The notes under the pieces: generated by a model | Databases searched by the model: none | Seen by the model: only the letters and a program-made list of their open reading frames with translations | Told to the model about the DNA's origin: nothing | Made by a program: the position numbers and the translations under genes | NCBI GenBank assembly: GCA_964585535.1 | Contig: CAZPDW010000003.1 | Coordinates: 1 to 31,510, forward strand | Direction of reading: 5' to 3' | DNA: 31,510 bases | From: JAUVYV01 sp964585535 | GTDB lineage: Bacteria > Planctomycetota > Phycisphaerae > Sedimentisphaerales > Anaerobacaceae | Part shown: positions 1-7,253 of the stretch, piece by piece | Numbering within the stretch: the first letter of the stretch is position 1 | Layout: each line of letters starts with the position of its first letter

Positions 1-437
1 ATCGACGACTTCCGCCAGAGAGCTTGAACTTTACTTCGGCCCGCAGCACCTGGGAGTCTGTCCATGTAATAATTGAATGGCCTTTACAAGGTATGGTAGA
101 ATAACAGCCGATATTTATAGGGAAAATTCAATTTTGGGAGACTCATAGGGGCATATAGGGACTGTCCTGGTGGGGCGGCATATCAAAATATTCGTGGACG
201 CTTTCTCTCAGGACGCAGGGGGCCAAGGGCCTGAAGGACTCGCGGTGCTTTATTTGCCTGCGGGGGGTGTTTCCGGCGGTATTGGATGCTGGGGCGAATT
301 GGTTTCGCTGGTGTAAGCTCCTGTAAAACAAGCAATTAAGGCGGCATATTTTTTGGTTAACCCGCCTTCGTGCTCTGCCGATAAAAAGGACAATAACAAA
401 AAACGTATGTTGGCTTAGAAAATAGGGGAACCAAAAA
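1..437. other. Intergenic region with possible tail of an upstream gene
   Basis: No convincing complete gene is visible. Short plus-strand frames open at the left edge close at about positions 27, 76 and 105; the one ending at 76 (last residues ELYFGPQHLGVCPCNN) could be the C-terminus of a gene lying outside the window, but this cannot be decided here. A 7-bp inverted repeat (338-344 with 362-368, 17-nt loop) precedes the STAS gene and lacks a T-tract. A 62-codon minus frame at 143-331 has no protein-like features and is not called. Confidence 0.4.
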
Positions 438-773
438 ATGGGGATTCAGAACTGGTCTGAAAACATAATTCTCGTGGACCTGCCTACCGAGCCGCAGATG
501 GGCGACGAGCTCAAAACGGTTACCGACATTGTCAGGGACAGGGGCGACTGCGACGTTGTGGTTGACTTTTCCAGTGTGGACATCATAACGTCATCGAGCT
601 TGTCCAAGCTGCTCAAGCTCCGCAAGCTGCTGATGGACTGGGACCATCAGTTGATATTCTGCAACGTGGCGCCTGCGACGAACGGGATTTTTGCAGTCAC
701 CGGCCTTGAGGGCATCTTCAAGACCGTAGAGGACAAATTTGTTGCACTTGCCTCGCTGCAGATGGTCAGTTGA
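438..773 (+). CDS. STAS-domain protein (anti-sigma factor antagonist-like)
   Basis: A 111-residue protein that fills a single STAS domain. The signature DFSSVDIITSSSLSKLLKLR (about residues 43-62) has the Asp and the Ser pair where SpoIIAA-type antagonists carry their phosphorylated serine. Known role of the family: binding an anti-sigma factor/kinase and switching partner according to serine phosphorylation. The ATG at 438 has a GGGGA ribosome-binding site about 8 bases upstream. No kinase or phosphatase partner lies next to it, so the partner must be encoded elsewhere. Alternatives are a stand-alone STAS subunit in lipid transport (MlaB-like) or a stressosome component; the sequence does not decide. 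Confidence 0.8.
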   Translation: MGIQNWSENIILVDLPTEPQMGDELKTVTDIVRDRGDCDVVVDFSSVDIITSSSLSKLLKLRKLLMDWDHQLIFCNVAPATNGIFAVTGLEGIFKTVEDKFVALASLQMVS

Positions 774-871
774 TTCGCCGCTATGGGGGTCTGTTCAAAA
801 AGCGGCAGGGGGCGTTCAAACATTAATGAATTAAGAATTGCGGTTGCCGGTTTTGTTTTGAGAATCAGACC

Positions 872-901
872 TTGACAATCGACGGCTGCTTCGGTTAAGA
901 T
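872..901 (+). promoter_or_regulatory. Candidate sigma-70 promoter for rnc
   Basis: A perfect TTGACA -35 (872-877) is followed after 18 bases by TAAGAT (896-901). Transcription would start near 908, about 90 bases before the rnc ATG. Found by inspection only. Confidence 0.45.
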
Positions 902-996
902 GTGATGGTGTTTGTTGAGCCGGCTACGAAAATCGCCCGCCGCGGCGGTGTTCGTAATCTGCTCGCAGGAGTTCCCGAGTTAGGACCCGAGCTAAG

Positions 997-1707
997 ATGG
1001 AAGACGAAACTCTGCAGCAGATTGAGCGAATAATCGGCTACGAATTTTCTGACCGCAAACTCCTCGCCAAGGCCTTCACACATGCATCCTCTGTCGAGAG
1101 CCGTTCGGCGAGCAACGAGCGTCTGGAGTTTTTCGGCGATTCGGTTCTTGCCGTGGTAATATGCCAGGCCATTTTCGAGCACTCGCCAAATTACCTTGAG
1201 GGCGAGCTGACAAAAATGAAGAGCATGCTCGTCTCCCGCAGGACATGCGCGCGCATTGTACGCGGGCTCGGCCTGCACAAATTCCTCAAGGTGGGCAAGG
1301 GTATGGCGGGCAGCCGGTCACTGTCGCGGTCTCTGGCGGCGGGTCTGCTCGAAGCAATTATCGCGGCCATATATATTGACGGGGGTCTGGACCAGGCGAG
1401 AGACTTCATTTTGAGCAACTTTGCGGCGCTGATTGAACAGGCGGATACCGAACAAAACCAGGGTAATTTCAAATCGGTGCTCCAGCAGTACGCCCAGCAA
1501 AAGACGGGCACGACGCCGGTATATGAGCTGCTTGACGAGAAGGGGCCCGACCACGACAAGTGCTTTGAAGTCCAGGTAGCGATAGACCGCCGACACTTCC
1601 CGAGCGCGTGGGGAACAAACAAGAAAGACGCCGAGCAAAAAGCCGCCTTCAACGCCCTCGTGGAACTTGGGGTCTTCAAACAGGAGAGCGAGGCGGCGGA
1701 AGACTGA
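997..1707 (+). CDS. rnc: Ribonuclease III
   Basis: A 236-residue double-strand-specific endoribonuclease that processes rRNA precursors and structured mRNAs in the cytoplasm. The catalytic domain comes first, with the family signature NERLEFFGDSVL (residues 40-51) and a second catalytic segment around residues 112-130. A C-terminal dsRNA-binding domain (about 157-228) includes the usual lysine-rich end (GTNKKDAEQKAAFNAL). By alignment to E. coli, E44, D48 and E119 match metal ligands E41, D45 and E117, but the position of D114 is G116 (codon GGT), so one of four usual metal-binding residues is missing. Length is normal. The ATG at 997 sits behind a weak AGGA; a promoter candidate lies upstream. 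The stop codon is inside a 16-bp palindrome (1704-1719). Confidence 0.95.
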   Translation: MEDETLQQIERIIGYEFSDRKLLAKAFTHASSVESRSASNERLEFFGDSVLAVVICQAIFEHSPNYLEGELTKMKSMLVSRRTCARIVRGLGLHKFLKVGKGMAGSRSLSRSLAAGLLEAIIAAIYIDGGLDQARDFILSNFAALIEQADTEQNQGNFKSVLQQYAQQKTGTTPVYELLDEKGPDHDKCFEVQVAIDRRHFPSAWGTNKKDAEQKAAFNALVELGVFKQESEAAED

Positions 1708-1719
1708 GCCCGGGCTCAG
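1704..1719. other. Perfect 16-bp palindrome at the rnc stop codon
   Basis: CTGAGCCCGGGCTCAG is self-complementary and contains the rnc TGA (1705-1707). It lies between convergent transcription units (rnc and the minus operon ending at 1731). No T-tract follows in either direction, so it is not a standard terminator, although an RNA hairpin there could slow polymerase. Confidence 0.4.
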
Positions 1720-1730
1720 CGCAGAGCTGC

Positions 1731-1982
1731 TCAGCCGGTAACGAACCAGGCGATGACGCACAGAACCAGGGCCGTCAATGCCATAAAGACGAGTATCGAG
1801 CCGAACAGAAGCGCCGATTCGGTCAGAAATGCAGCCGCCGTTATCCTCTTCACTTTCGTCGCCTTGTAAGCGACGGACACCGCCGCCACTAACGGCAACA
1901 GCAGCAGCATCGACTGAGGTGTTGTGCCAATCTGCTCCGGTGTCGTGAAGGTCGCCAGGACCAAAACGGTTTGCAAAAACAT
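1731..1982 (-). CDS. Small membrane protein, last gene of the SurA-like operon
   Basis: An 83-residue protein I do not recognise. It has two strongly hydrophobic stretches: about residues 23-38 (SMLLLLPLVAAVSVAYKA region) and 57-80 near the C-terminus, with the basic segment KATKVKR between them, consistent with a two-span inner-membrane protein. The ATG lies 1 base after the stop of the upstream gene, and its ribosome-binding site (GGGAGGA) is inside that gene's last codons, so translation is probably coupled. Function is unknown; co-transcription suggests a link to the envelope chaperone-like protein at the head of the operon. Confidence 0.7.
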   Translation of the reverse strand: MFLQTVLVLATFTTPEQIGTTPQSMLLLLPLVAAVSVAYKATKVKRITAAAFLTESALLFGSILVFMALTALVLCVIAWFVTG

Positions 1983-1983
1983 A

Positions 1984-2385
1984 TTACTTTCCTCCCGGGC
2001 GGTTGTGTGTGGAGGCCGAATAGACGGCGTTGACGATACACAGCAGGTTCAGCAGCCCCGCAATGGTTGTATAGATTTGTCCGATTTCGGCCGGCCTGCC
2101 GTAAACACCGAACCGGCCAACCGCAGTGACGCGACCGATTAGTGCCACCGCCGGCGAGAACAATAGCTGAGTTACATACCAGAGTTTGGCTCCGACCGGG
2201 TCGATGACGCCGATTGAGCCGATATAGAGTCCCGCACAGAAAGTCAGCGTTAGTGTCAGCAGTATTATCACCGCCCGGCTGTATTCTTTCAGAAGAAAGT
2301 AGCCGCCTCCCGGAACCAGCCAGCCGGTGAGCATGACCGAGAGCATAAGCAGCGAACGGTTGTTCTGTGAATCGGTGTTAATCAC
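1984..2385 (-). CDS. Small multi-span membrane protein
   Basis: A 133-residue integral membrane protein with three or four hydrophobic segments (about residues 11-30, 35-58, 66-86 and 104-124). The segment GWLVPGGGYFLLKEYSRAVI near the N-terminus resembles the 'WLxPGxGH' start of small planctomycete membrane proteins of DUF6677 type, but this match is from memory and weak. It starts with GTG, overlapping the upstream stop codon by 4 bases (GTGA, 2382-2385), the pattern of translational coupling. No catalytic motif is visible. Confidence 0.75.
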   Translation of the reverse strand: MINTDSQNNRSLLMLSVMLTGWLVPGGGYFLLKEYSRAVIILLTLTLTFCAGLYIGSIGVIDPVGAKLWYVTQLLFSPAVALIGRVTAVGRFGVYGRPAEIGQIYTTIAGLLNLLCIVNAVYSASTHNRPGGK

Positions 2386-4628
2386 AATGAATTCGATGTA
2401 CTTTGATTTTTAGTTTCCAGTTTTGAGTTTTGAGTTTTTTGCTGGACAGGCCTGAACTTCATTCGCTTGAATATGTTTTCCGGGTTATAGTGCACCGCAG
2501 CCAGCACCTGGGACCGGTGAAAATCTTCGGCGTACGCCAGTTGAGCCCTTATCCTGTCATAGTCCCGGCGATAAAGCCGTTCGATACTCAGCTCCTTTAT
2601 GCAGTAAAAACCCATTCCAGGCGCGAACTCAACTATTGTGGGCACCGTCTCGAGCGAGTTGCCGTCCGGCGGCAGAAGAGAATAGAGCTTCTCTGTCAGC
2701 CGGCTCTCGATGGTCCTTCTGCCGATGAACGTCCGTGCCATTGGGTCGCCCTCATTTCGAACCATCACCGTCTGGAGCTCAATATCGGAAATTCTGGTCA
2801 GAGCCGTACTCATCAGCTTGAGTGTTGCCTGCCGGCCGCCTGCGGTATTCGGCTCGCCGGGGGCGTACAATTTGTTGAACTCATCGACGGCACTGTCCCA
2901 GCCGTTTGCATCGGCATATTTGATGAACTGCCGGGCCCTTTTGCGGGTCGTATCAACTGCGGCTAACTTTTTCAAATCGTCGATAACTCTTTCTTTGACC
3001 GAGTAACGCTCTTGTTCGGATTCGGCCTTGTCGAGCTTTATCGTGGCGATACTGAAGGTGTAATCGACACTATCCGGCACGCGGGCCTTCTGCGCCGCCA
3101 CTGCCCGGACAAGGACTGTGATTTTGCCCGAATATCCGCTGAGCCGCGCTCGCAAATCTGTTAAAGGCCCTATCGTTTCATACATCCTCGGCTTCGAGAC
3201 GTCGAACGGGCCGAGCTTGCTGTCGGCGAGTTCGTCAATCGCAAAGACAAGCCGGACGAGAGATGTCCTCGAGACGTTGCCGGCCCTGGCATACAGCATA
3301 GCAAGATTCGGGTCGGCCTGCATAGCCTCTGCCGTGAGCATCCCGGTCTTGCCGGTGTAAACCGGCACGCCATATTTTTTGCTAAGCTCATCGGCAGCGG
3401 ACTTGTAGTCGCCGGCCAGCTGCCTGAAGTTCTCGGTGGTAAGGTCCTTTGCCTCGATGTCCGCTGCATCGAGAGCCGAACCGGTCAGTGTCTTTGCATC
3501 CTGAACAATCTGCTCGGCCTTTGTGTTGATATTCTTTTCCATAAGCGTCTTGAGAATCAGTTCCGCAACCTCTGCGAAGCTTTTCGTCCGCTGCTGAGCC
3601 GGCGAGTTCGGGTCGTTCGGGTCGGAGGGCACCTGCTCGACAAGACGGCTCCTGTTTCTCTGGTAATACTCCTCAGCTTCTTCGTCGGTTGGTTTATCGA
3701 CTACCGTGGCGACATCATCGAGCCGGACCGCAATGTATTCGAGCTGCACGCTGTCGTCCAGCTTGTAGCCGAAGCCGTGCGGGTTGTCTTCGCTCAGCCC
3801 GCCGACAAAAAACCGCTTATATTTGTCGAATTGTTCCGCTATTTCGTTCTCGCCCGGCTCAGGCAGGTCTTTGCTGAACATGCCCGGCTCCAAATGCACG
3901 TACTCGACGTTGATTTTCTCCTGCGAGGATTTCGCCGATTGTTTGAGCTGGCGAAGCGTAAGGTCCTCCGTCGAGCACATTATCTTTGCGTACTCTATTA
4001 CGGAAAGCAGGTTTCCGAAAGTAGTGAGAATTTGGTCTTCCGAAACCCCCTGCCACTTCGCTATCGAGTTAATTACGTCCGGGTACGCCCTGCCCTTTTG
4101 CAGCCGGGGCACTATTGCCGCGAGCTGATTGCGCATCTGGTCGTTGTCCAGCCGGAGCCCGGCGGCACGCGCCTCATCCCGCAGCAGCAGCCAGTACATC
4201 GGCGGCGGATAAGTTTTCCGGTAAAAAGCGTCGATTTGTTCGTTCGTAATCTGGTAGCCGCTCCTTATGGCCATCTGCCTGATTCGGCTGTTCGTCTCCG
4301 CAGCACTGCCCTGCTCGGCAAACAGCAACTCTCCCAAAAGAACCACGCGAAAGTCCTGTGTGGGAGCAAACTGTAGCGGCTGCGGGCGAATCAGAACGTC
4401 GGCCCCCAACATCCGCAGCATCTCGAGCTCGGCCCGGGCTGCTGCCAGGTCATAGTTGGTTATCTTATGCTTCTTGCCGTAGTAGGCCATCGCACTCTTG
4501 CGGCCCGTGGCCCGCGTCCTGCCAAGGCGACTGAGCCAGGCACTGCCTACGAAAACGAACATCAGGACGATGACAACGACCGCCATCATTTTCTTGTTGT
4601 TCTTTCGAAACCACTTCGTCAAACCCAT
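2382..4628 (-). CDS. Membrane-anchored SurA/PpiD-like periplasmic chaperone-type protein
   Basis: A 748-residue protein with a short basic N-terminus, one membrane span (about residues 14-32) and a long, charged, helix-rich extracytoplasmic part. The topology and the region after the span (start about residue 50, KKHKITNYDLAAARAELEML) fit the SurA N-terminal/PpiD family, which helps fold exported proteins. I see no clear PPIC-type rotamase domain, so enzymatic prolyl-isomerase activity is not supported. The ATG at 4628 has GGGAG upstream. It heads a three-gene operon with two small membrane proteins. Oddity: the last ~15 residues (KTQNSKLETKNQSTSNSL region) are encoded by a 7-bp tandem repeat (2404-2438), as if the gene end had been extended into repeat DNA. 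Confidence 0.75.
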   Translation of the reverse strand: MGLTKWFRKNNKKMMAVVVIVLMFVFVGSAWLSRLGRTRATGRKSAMAYYGKKHKITNYDLAAARAELEMLRMLGADVLIRPQPLQFAPTQDFRVVLLGELLFAEQGSAAETNSRIRQMAIRSGYQITNEQIDAFYRKTYPPPMYWLLLRDEARAAGLRLDNDQMRNQLAAIVPRLQKGRAYPDVINSIAKWQGVSEDQILTTFGNLLSVIEYAKIMCSTEDLTLRQLKQSAKSSQEKINVEYVHLEPGMFSKDLPEPGENEIAEQFDKYKRFFVGGLSEDNPHGFGYKLDDSVQLEYIAVRLDDVATVVDKPTDEEAEEYYQRNRSRLVEQVPSDPNDPNSPAQQRTKSFAEVAELILKTLMEKNINTKAEQIVQDAKTLTGSALDAADIEAKDLTTENFRQLAGDYKSAADELSKKYGVPVYTGKTGMLTAEAMQADPNLAMLYARAGNVSRTSLVRLVFAIDELADSKLGPFDVSKPRMYETIGPLTDLRARLSGYSGKITVLVRAVAAQKARVPDSVDYTFSIATIKLDKAESEQERYSVKERVIDDLKKLAAVDTTRKRARQFIKYADANGWDSAVDEFNKLYAPGEPNTAGGRQATLKLMSTALTRISDIELQTVMVRNEGDPMARTFIGRRTIESRLTEKLYSLLPPDGNSLETVPTIVEFAPGMGFYCIKELSIERLYRRDYDRIRAQLAYAEDFHRSQVLAAVHYNPENIFKRMKFRPVQQKTQNSKLETKNQSTSNSL
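2404..2438. repeat. 7-bp tandem repeat inside the 3' end of the SurA-like gene
   Basis: Five consecutive 7-base units on the plus strand (TGATTTT, TAGTTTC, CAGTTTT, GAGTTTT, GAGTTTT), i.e. AAAACTC-type units on the coding minus strand. They encode the polar, low-complexity C-terminus. Because 7 is not a multiple of 3, each unit is read in a different frame, yet no stop occurs. Confidence 0.75.
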
Positions 4629-5013
4629 ATCGATACTCCCATTTTCTATTGCCGATTGATGATTGCTGATTTCAAATCAAAAATCGCAAATCGCATAATA
4701 TGCTTTCTGTCGCATCTTGAAAGCCCACAGTGTAGTCAGGGAGTCCGGCTTTTGCAAGAAAATATAGAATAAAGACGCCAGACGCCTGCCGCCATCGAAT
4801 CGGCAACGGCTTTGTGTTGGCCGCCGAGCGGCTCCGGGCCTGAGCAGATTCAGCGGTTGCGCAGCCGTTTCGAGGCATCTGCAAAAACCGAAAAAAACTT
4901 ATTTTTACAGAAAGATTGAAGCAGTACCGCTTTTTAATCGATAAAAGTATTGTCTGTGCTCTGAACGCAGGGGGGTTAGACCCTGGAAAATTTTTGGTAT
5001 GGAGCTGGAAGTG
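4629..5013. other. Divergent intergenic region between the SurA-like operon and the TIM-barrel gene
   Basis: About 385 bases with no gene. It must carry promoters for both directions, but I find no strong -35/-10 pair. It contains the 7-bp array 4648-4696 just upstream of the minus-strand start, then GC-rich sequence (4780-4880) and an AT-rich stretch (4890-4950) with A and T runs. Confidence 0.5.
4648..4696. repeat. Degenerate 7-bp tandem array (ATTGCYG/ATCGCAA type)
   Basis: Seven 7-base units in register: ATTGCCG, ATTGATG, ATTGCTG, ATTTCAA, ATCAAAA, ATCGCAA, ATCGCAT. The first two to three bases of each unit are constant and the rest vary. A related array in inverse orientation lies at 5813-5896, so the pair flanks the TIM-barrel gene. 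Confidence 0.75.
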
Positions 5014-5787
5014 ATGCGAATAAAGTATGTTGTATCGTCGATGGTGTTTTGGGGACACCAGTCTCGGCTGAGTCTCGAGCGGGAGTGCCGGCTTCTAAAG
5101 TCCCTCGGTTTCGGCATTGAGCTTTGGCCTAACACCGGGGGACTCGACGAGTGCCGTTACGACAGGACTAACTGGCCCCGCCTTGCCGCCGCCACCGAGG
5201 GGATGACCGTCTCGATGCGCTCGCGAAACGACAACCCCACCATTGAGCAGTGGCTCGAGCAAATACAATGTGCAAAGCTGTTGAATGCCAACATCGTGGC
5301 CGACCTCAAGAGCTTGGCTATCGGACAGACCGGCGAGGATAATCCTCTGGATTTTGCCGCCGAGGTCGTCAAAATAGCCGACGAAAACGATTGTTTGATC
5401 TGTATCGAGACCGGCCCGCTTGACAAGCTCAAACGGCTCGGCGAGAAATTCAACTCCATTCGGTACTGCCTCGATACCGGTTTTGCAAGTATCGACCCGA
5501 ATTTCAGCTTCAGAGATTATGTCGATATGCTGGCGGACAGAGTTGTTCATTTGCACCTATCCGATAATTTTGGCTCATCCGACGACCACGAGCCCCTGGG
5601 CTGTGCCTGCGGCTTGCAGCGCCGGGACTGGGACTATCTGCTAAATTGCCTGAACAAATACGATAACGACGTAATCGGCTCGCTGGAAATGTCGCCCTGT
5701 CCGCCTCTTATAATGATACACAAGGCAAGCGAATACCTTTTCGACCAGCTCAAATGGCCCGAACGCCCGAAAGAAGAGCCCATCTAA
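5014..5787 (+). CDS. Sugar phosphate isomerase/epimerase-like TIM-barrel protein
   Basis: A 257-residue protein of the AP-endonuclease-2-like/xylose isomerase-like TIM-barrel superfamily, whose members isomerise or epimerise sugars using a metal held by Glu, Asp and His. Visible family features are FGIELWPNT near residue 30 (strand with conserved Glu), ICIETGP (about 130), YCLDTGFAS (about 150), VVHLHLSDN (about 175) and GSLEMS (about 220), which supply candidate metal ligands. No signal peptide is present, so it is cytoplasmic. I chose the ATG at 5014 because GGAG lies 9 bases before it and the protein then starts MRIKYVVSSMVFWG; the ATG at 4999 is the alternative. The substrate is unknown. 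Confidence 0.8.
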   Translation: MRIKYVVSSMVFWGHQSRLSLERECRLLKSLGFGIELWPNTGGLDECRYDRTNWPRLAAATEGMTVSMRSRNDNPTIEQWLEQIQCAKLLNANIVADLKSLAIGQTGEDNPLDFAAEVVKIADENDCLICIETGPLDKLKRLGEKFNSIRYCLDTGFASIDPNFSFRDYVDMLADRVVHLHLSDNFGSSDDHEPLGCACGLQRRDWDYLLNCLNKYDNDVIGSLEMSPCPPLIMIHKASEYLFDQLKWPERPKEEPI

Positions 5788-5812
5788 GAGCAGCACATAG
5801 AAAACCCGAACG

Positions 5813-5896
5813 CTTAACCGTCGCTCGTGACTCATCGCTCGGAAAACGATTTGTGATTTGAAATGAGCAATCGGCAATGGGTAATCGTCAATTATA
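5813..5896. repeat. Degenerate 7-bp tandem array, 12 units
   Basis: Twelve 7-base units can be read in phase: CTTAACC, GTCGCTC, GTGACTC, ATCGCTC, GGAAAAC, GATTTGT, GATTTGA, AATGAGC, AATCGGC, AATGGGT, AATCGTC, AATTATA. The second half is the reverse complement of the family at 4648-4696. It fills the gap upstream of the lipoprotein gene starting at 5924. Confidence 0.7.
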
Positions 5897-5923
5897 ATTC
5901 GTCAGTGTTTGGAGGTCTGCATT

Positions 5924-6583
5924 ATGAGAAAGATATGTCTGTGTGTGCTGCTGGTCTCGGTTCTGGTTTTCCTCGGCTGTGCCGCGGGCAGGGGCGAAAG
6001 CCACGCCAGGGCAAATTTCGATTTCAGTAAAATAGACAAAGTAGCCGTCGTCGATGTTGCCGGCGCCGTCGTCGGTGATGCGGCCAAAAACCAAATTGGC
6101 GACTTCTTTGTGATGGAGCTGCTGAAGAAGGGCTATGCACCGGTGGAGCGGGCCCAGGTCCAGACCCTTCTCAAAGAGCAAAAGTTCCAGGCATCGCAAA
6201 TAACCTCCACCAAGGACGCCGCGCGGGCCGGCAAAATCCTGAATGTCCCCGCCGTGCTGCTTATAAACATTCCCAGCTATAATGAGGAGTTGTCGATGAC
6301 GGCAAAGATGATAGACGTCGAGGACGGCAGCATCCTCTGGCTCGGCACCGGCTCGGGCAGAACGGGAAAGACGCTGGCGACCATCTTCGGCGCTGCCGCA
6401 GGTGCAGGAGCCGGCGCTGCTGTCGCCGGCGGCGACCGGGGCGACAGAACCATCGGCGGTATCGCCGGCGGAATACTCGGCGGGGCCGCAGGCAGGGCGC
6501 TTACACCTCAGCAAGCAGACCAGACCCAGAAGATAATACAGCAGATTTGCACAACACTGCCGTCAAGGTTTCAAAATCCGTAA
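5924..6583 (+). CDS. CsgG-like lipoprotein with glycine-zipper tail
   Basis: A 219-residue lipoprotein: signal peptide MRKICLCVLLVSVLVFLGC with the lipobox ending at Cys19. Residues about 30-140 follow the CsgG/LpoB-like pattern (DKVAVVDVAGAVVGDAAKNQ; MELLKKGYAPVERAQVQTLL; VLLINIPSY), i.e. a periplasmic alpha/beta domain found in outer-membrane assembly and activator lipoproteins. A glycine/alanine-rich zipper segment follows (about 150-195), often membrane-associating. The ATG at 5924 has GGAGG 9 bases upstream; the frame stays open to a TTG at 5909 but that is unlikely to be the start. It converges on the next gene and overlaps its 3' end by 13 bases. Role inferred only: envelope structure or stress. 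Confidence 0.75.
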   Translation: MRKICLCVLLVSVLVFLGCAAGRGESHARANFDFSKIDKVAVVDVAGAVVGDAAKNQIGDFFVMELLKKGYAPVERAQVQTLLKEQKFQASQITSTKDAARAGKILNVPAVLLINIPSYNEELSMTAKMIDVEDGSILWLGTGSGRTGKTLATIFGAAAGAGAGAAVAGGDRGDRTIGGIAGGILGGAAGRALTPQQADQTQKIIQQICTTLPSRFQNP

Positions 6584-6981
6584 ATCGGCTTTAGCTCATC
6601 GACGCCCGGCAGGTGGTCATAGTATTCGCCCCTTGGGCCGACGTAGCTGGTCCCCTGTCTTTTCAGCTTGACCGGTGTTACAGAGCCGTTGCTGTTGGTA
6701 ACATTGACGGTGACAATGTCTGTTTGCTGAGAATATGTGCCGGACTGGCTGGCAGCTTTTTTCTTGTCCTGCTCGTTGCCGATAATATACCCGGCACCAC
6801 CACCGACAGCCGCACCGATAAGCGTACCTTCGGTATCTCTGCCTATGGCCTGGCCCGCAAGCGCGCCGACACCCGTCCCAACGAGAGCCCCTGTTTGCGC
6901 GTCACTTTCACAGCCGGCCGCCGGCAGCAAAACAACGCACGCGGCCACTGAAATACAAATTGTGAACCACTTTTTTCCCAT
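6571..6981 (-). CDS. Glycine-zipper lipoprotein
   Basis: A 136-residue protein with a lipoprotein signal peptide (MGKKWFTICISVAACVVLLPAAGC, lipid Cys24). It then has a classical glycine-zipper block GALVGTGVGALAGQAIGRD followed by GTLIGAAVGGGAGYIIGNE (about residues 31-69), the 2TM/SlyB-Rick17kDa style associated with outer-membrane insertion. The C-terminal half is polar and ends in a compact YVGPRGEYYDHLP-type segment. The ATG at 6981 follows a G-rich stretch. It is convergent with the CsgG-like gene and their stop regions overlap (6571-6583), so strong transcription of one may interfere with the other. Substrate or partner is not visible. Confidence 0.8.
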   Translation of the reverse strand: MGKKWFTICISVAACVVLLPAAGCESDAQTGALVGTGVGALAGQAIGRDTEGTLIGAAVGGGAGYIIGNEQDKKKAASQSGTYSQQTDIVTVNVTNSNGSVTPVKLKRQGTSYVGPRGEYYDHLPGVDELKPIYGF

Positions 6982-7100
6982 AATAAACCCCCATCAAAAG
7001 CAAATGTCCTATGCTCTACTCAATAGCCCAAACTGACTATCGGCCTCTTTGACTAAATATGTATATCGGCCTTGCTTTTGCTCGTACTTTACCATTGTTA

Positions 7101-7147
7101 GAGCAAAAGTGTAAAAGAGCAAAGGTGCAAAAGTCATAAGAGCATAA
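7101..7147. repeat. 8-bp tandem array (GAGCAAAA type)
   Basis: Units GAGCAAAA, GTGTAAAA, GAGCAAAG, GTGCAAAA, a 7-base GTCATAA, and GAGCATAA follow one another. The unit family is the same as at 7222-7253 and 31128-31191, which run in the opposite orientation. Confidence 0.75.
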
Positions 7148-7175
7148 GATTTGAGCTTGTTTCGGCCTGTGCCCG

Positions 7176-7211
7176 GGGCCCATTTTGGGATGAATCGCAA
7201 AATGGGAGCCC
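7176..7211. repeat. Hairpin between two inverted 8-bp arrays
   Basis: CCCATTTTG (7179-7187) and CAAAATGGG (7198-7206) form a perfect 9-bp stem with a 10-base loop; GGG/CCC extends it by 3 bp with a 2-base bulge. There is no T-tract immediately after it on either strand, so a terminator role for the glycoside hydrolase operon is possible but not canonical. Confidence 0.6.
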
Positions 7212-7221
7212 TTCCTGTACC

Positions 7222-7253
7222 CTTATGCCCTTGTGCTCTTATGCTCTATTAGT
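7222..7253. repeat. 8-bp tandem array overlapping the stop codon of the glycoside hydrolase gene
   Basis: Units CTTATGCC, CTTGTGCT, CTTATGCT, CTATTAGT. On the minus strand the last codons and the TAA (7251-7249) of the hydrolase fall in the first unit, so the gene ends inside the array. Confidence 0.65.

Larger units (their letters stand above)
6982..7248. other. Repeat-rich intergenic region upstream of the glycine-zipper gene
   Basis: About 270 bases without a gene. It holds two 8-bp tandem arrays in opposite orientation (7101-7147 and 7222-7253) around a hairpin (7176-7211). A 63-codon minus frame at 7009-7200 is just the translation of the repeat. The minus-strand promoter of the glycine-zipper lipoprotein should lie near 7000-7090 but is not obvious. 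Confidence 0.5.

Noticed and set aside
143..331. 62-codon minus-strand open frame
   Set aside because: No ribosome-binding site, no hydrophobic or domain pattern, and Pro/Arg-rich composition expected from GC-rich non-coding DNA.
1191..1761. Long minus-strand frames opposite rnc
   Set aside because: They are shadows of the rnc coding sequence, which has full family signatures.
4648..5896. Possible CRISPR array from regularly spaced repeats
   Set aside because: Units are 7 bases with no spacers between repeats and no cas genes nearby; the same holds for the 8-bp arrays.
7009..7200. 63-codon minus-strand open frame
   Set aside because: It is the translation of the 8-bp tandem array; the repeat gives long open frames by chance.
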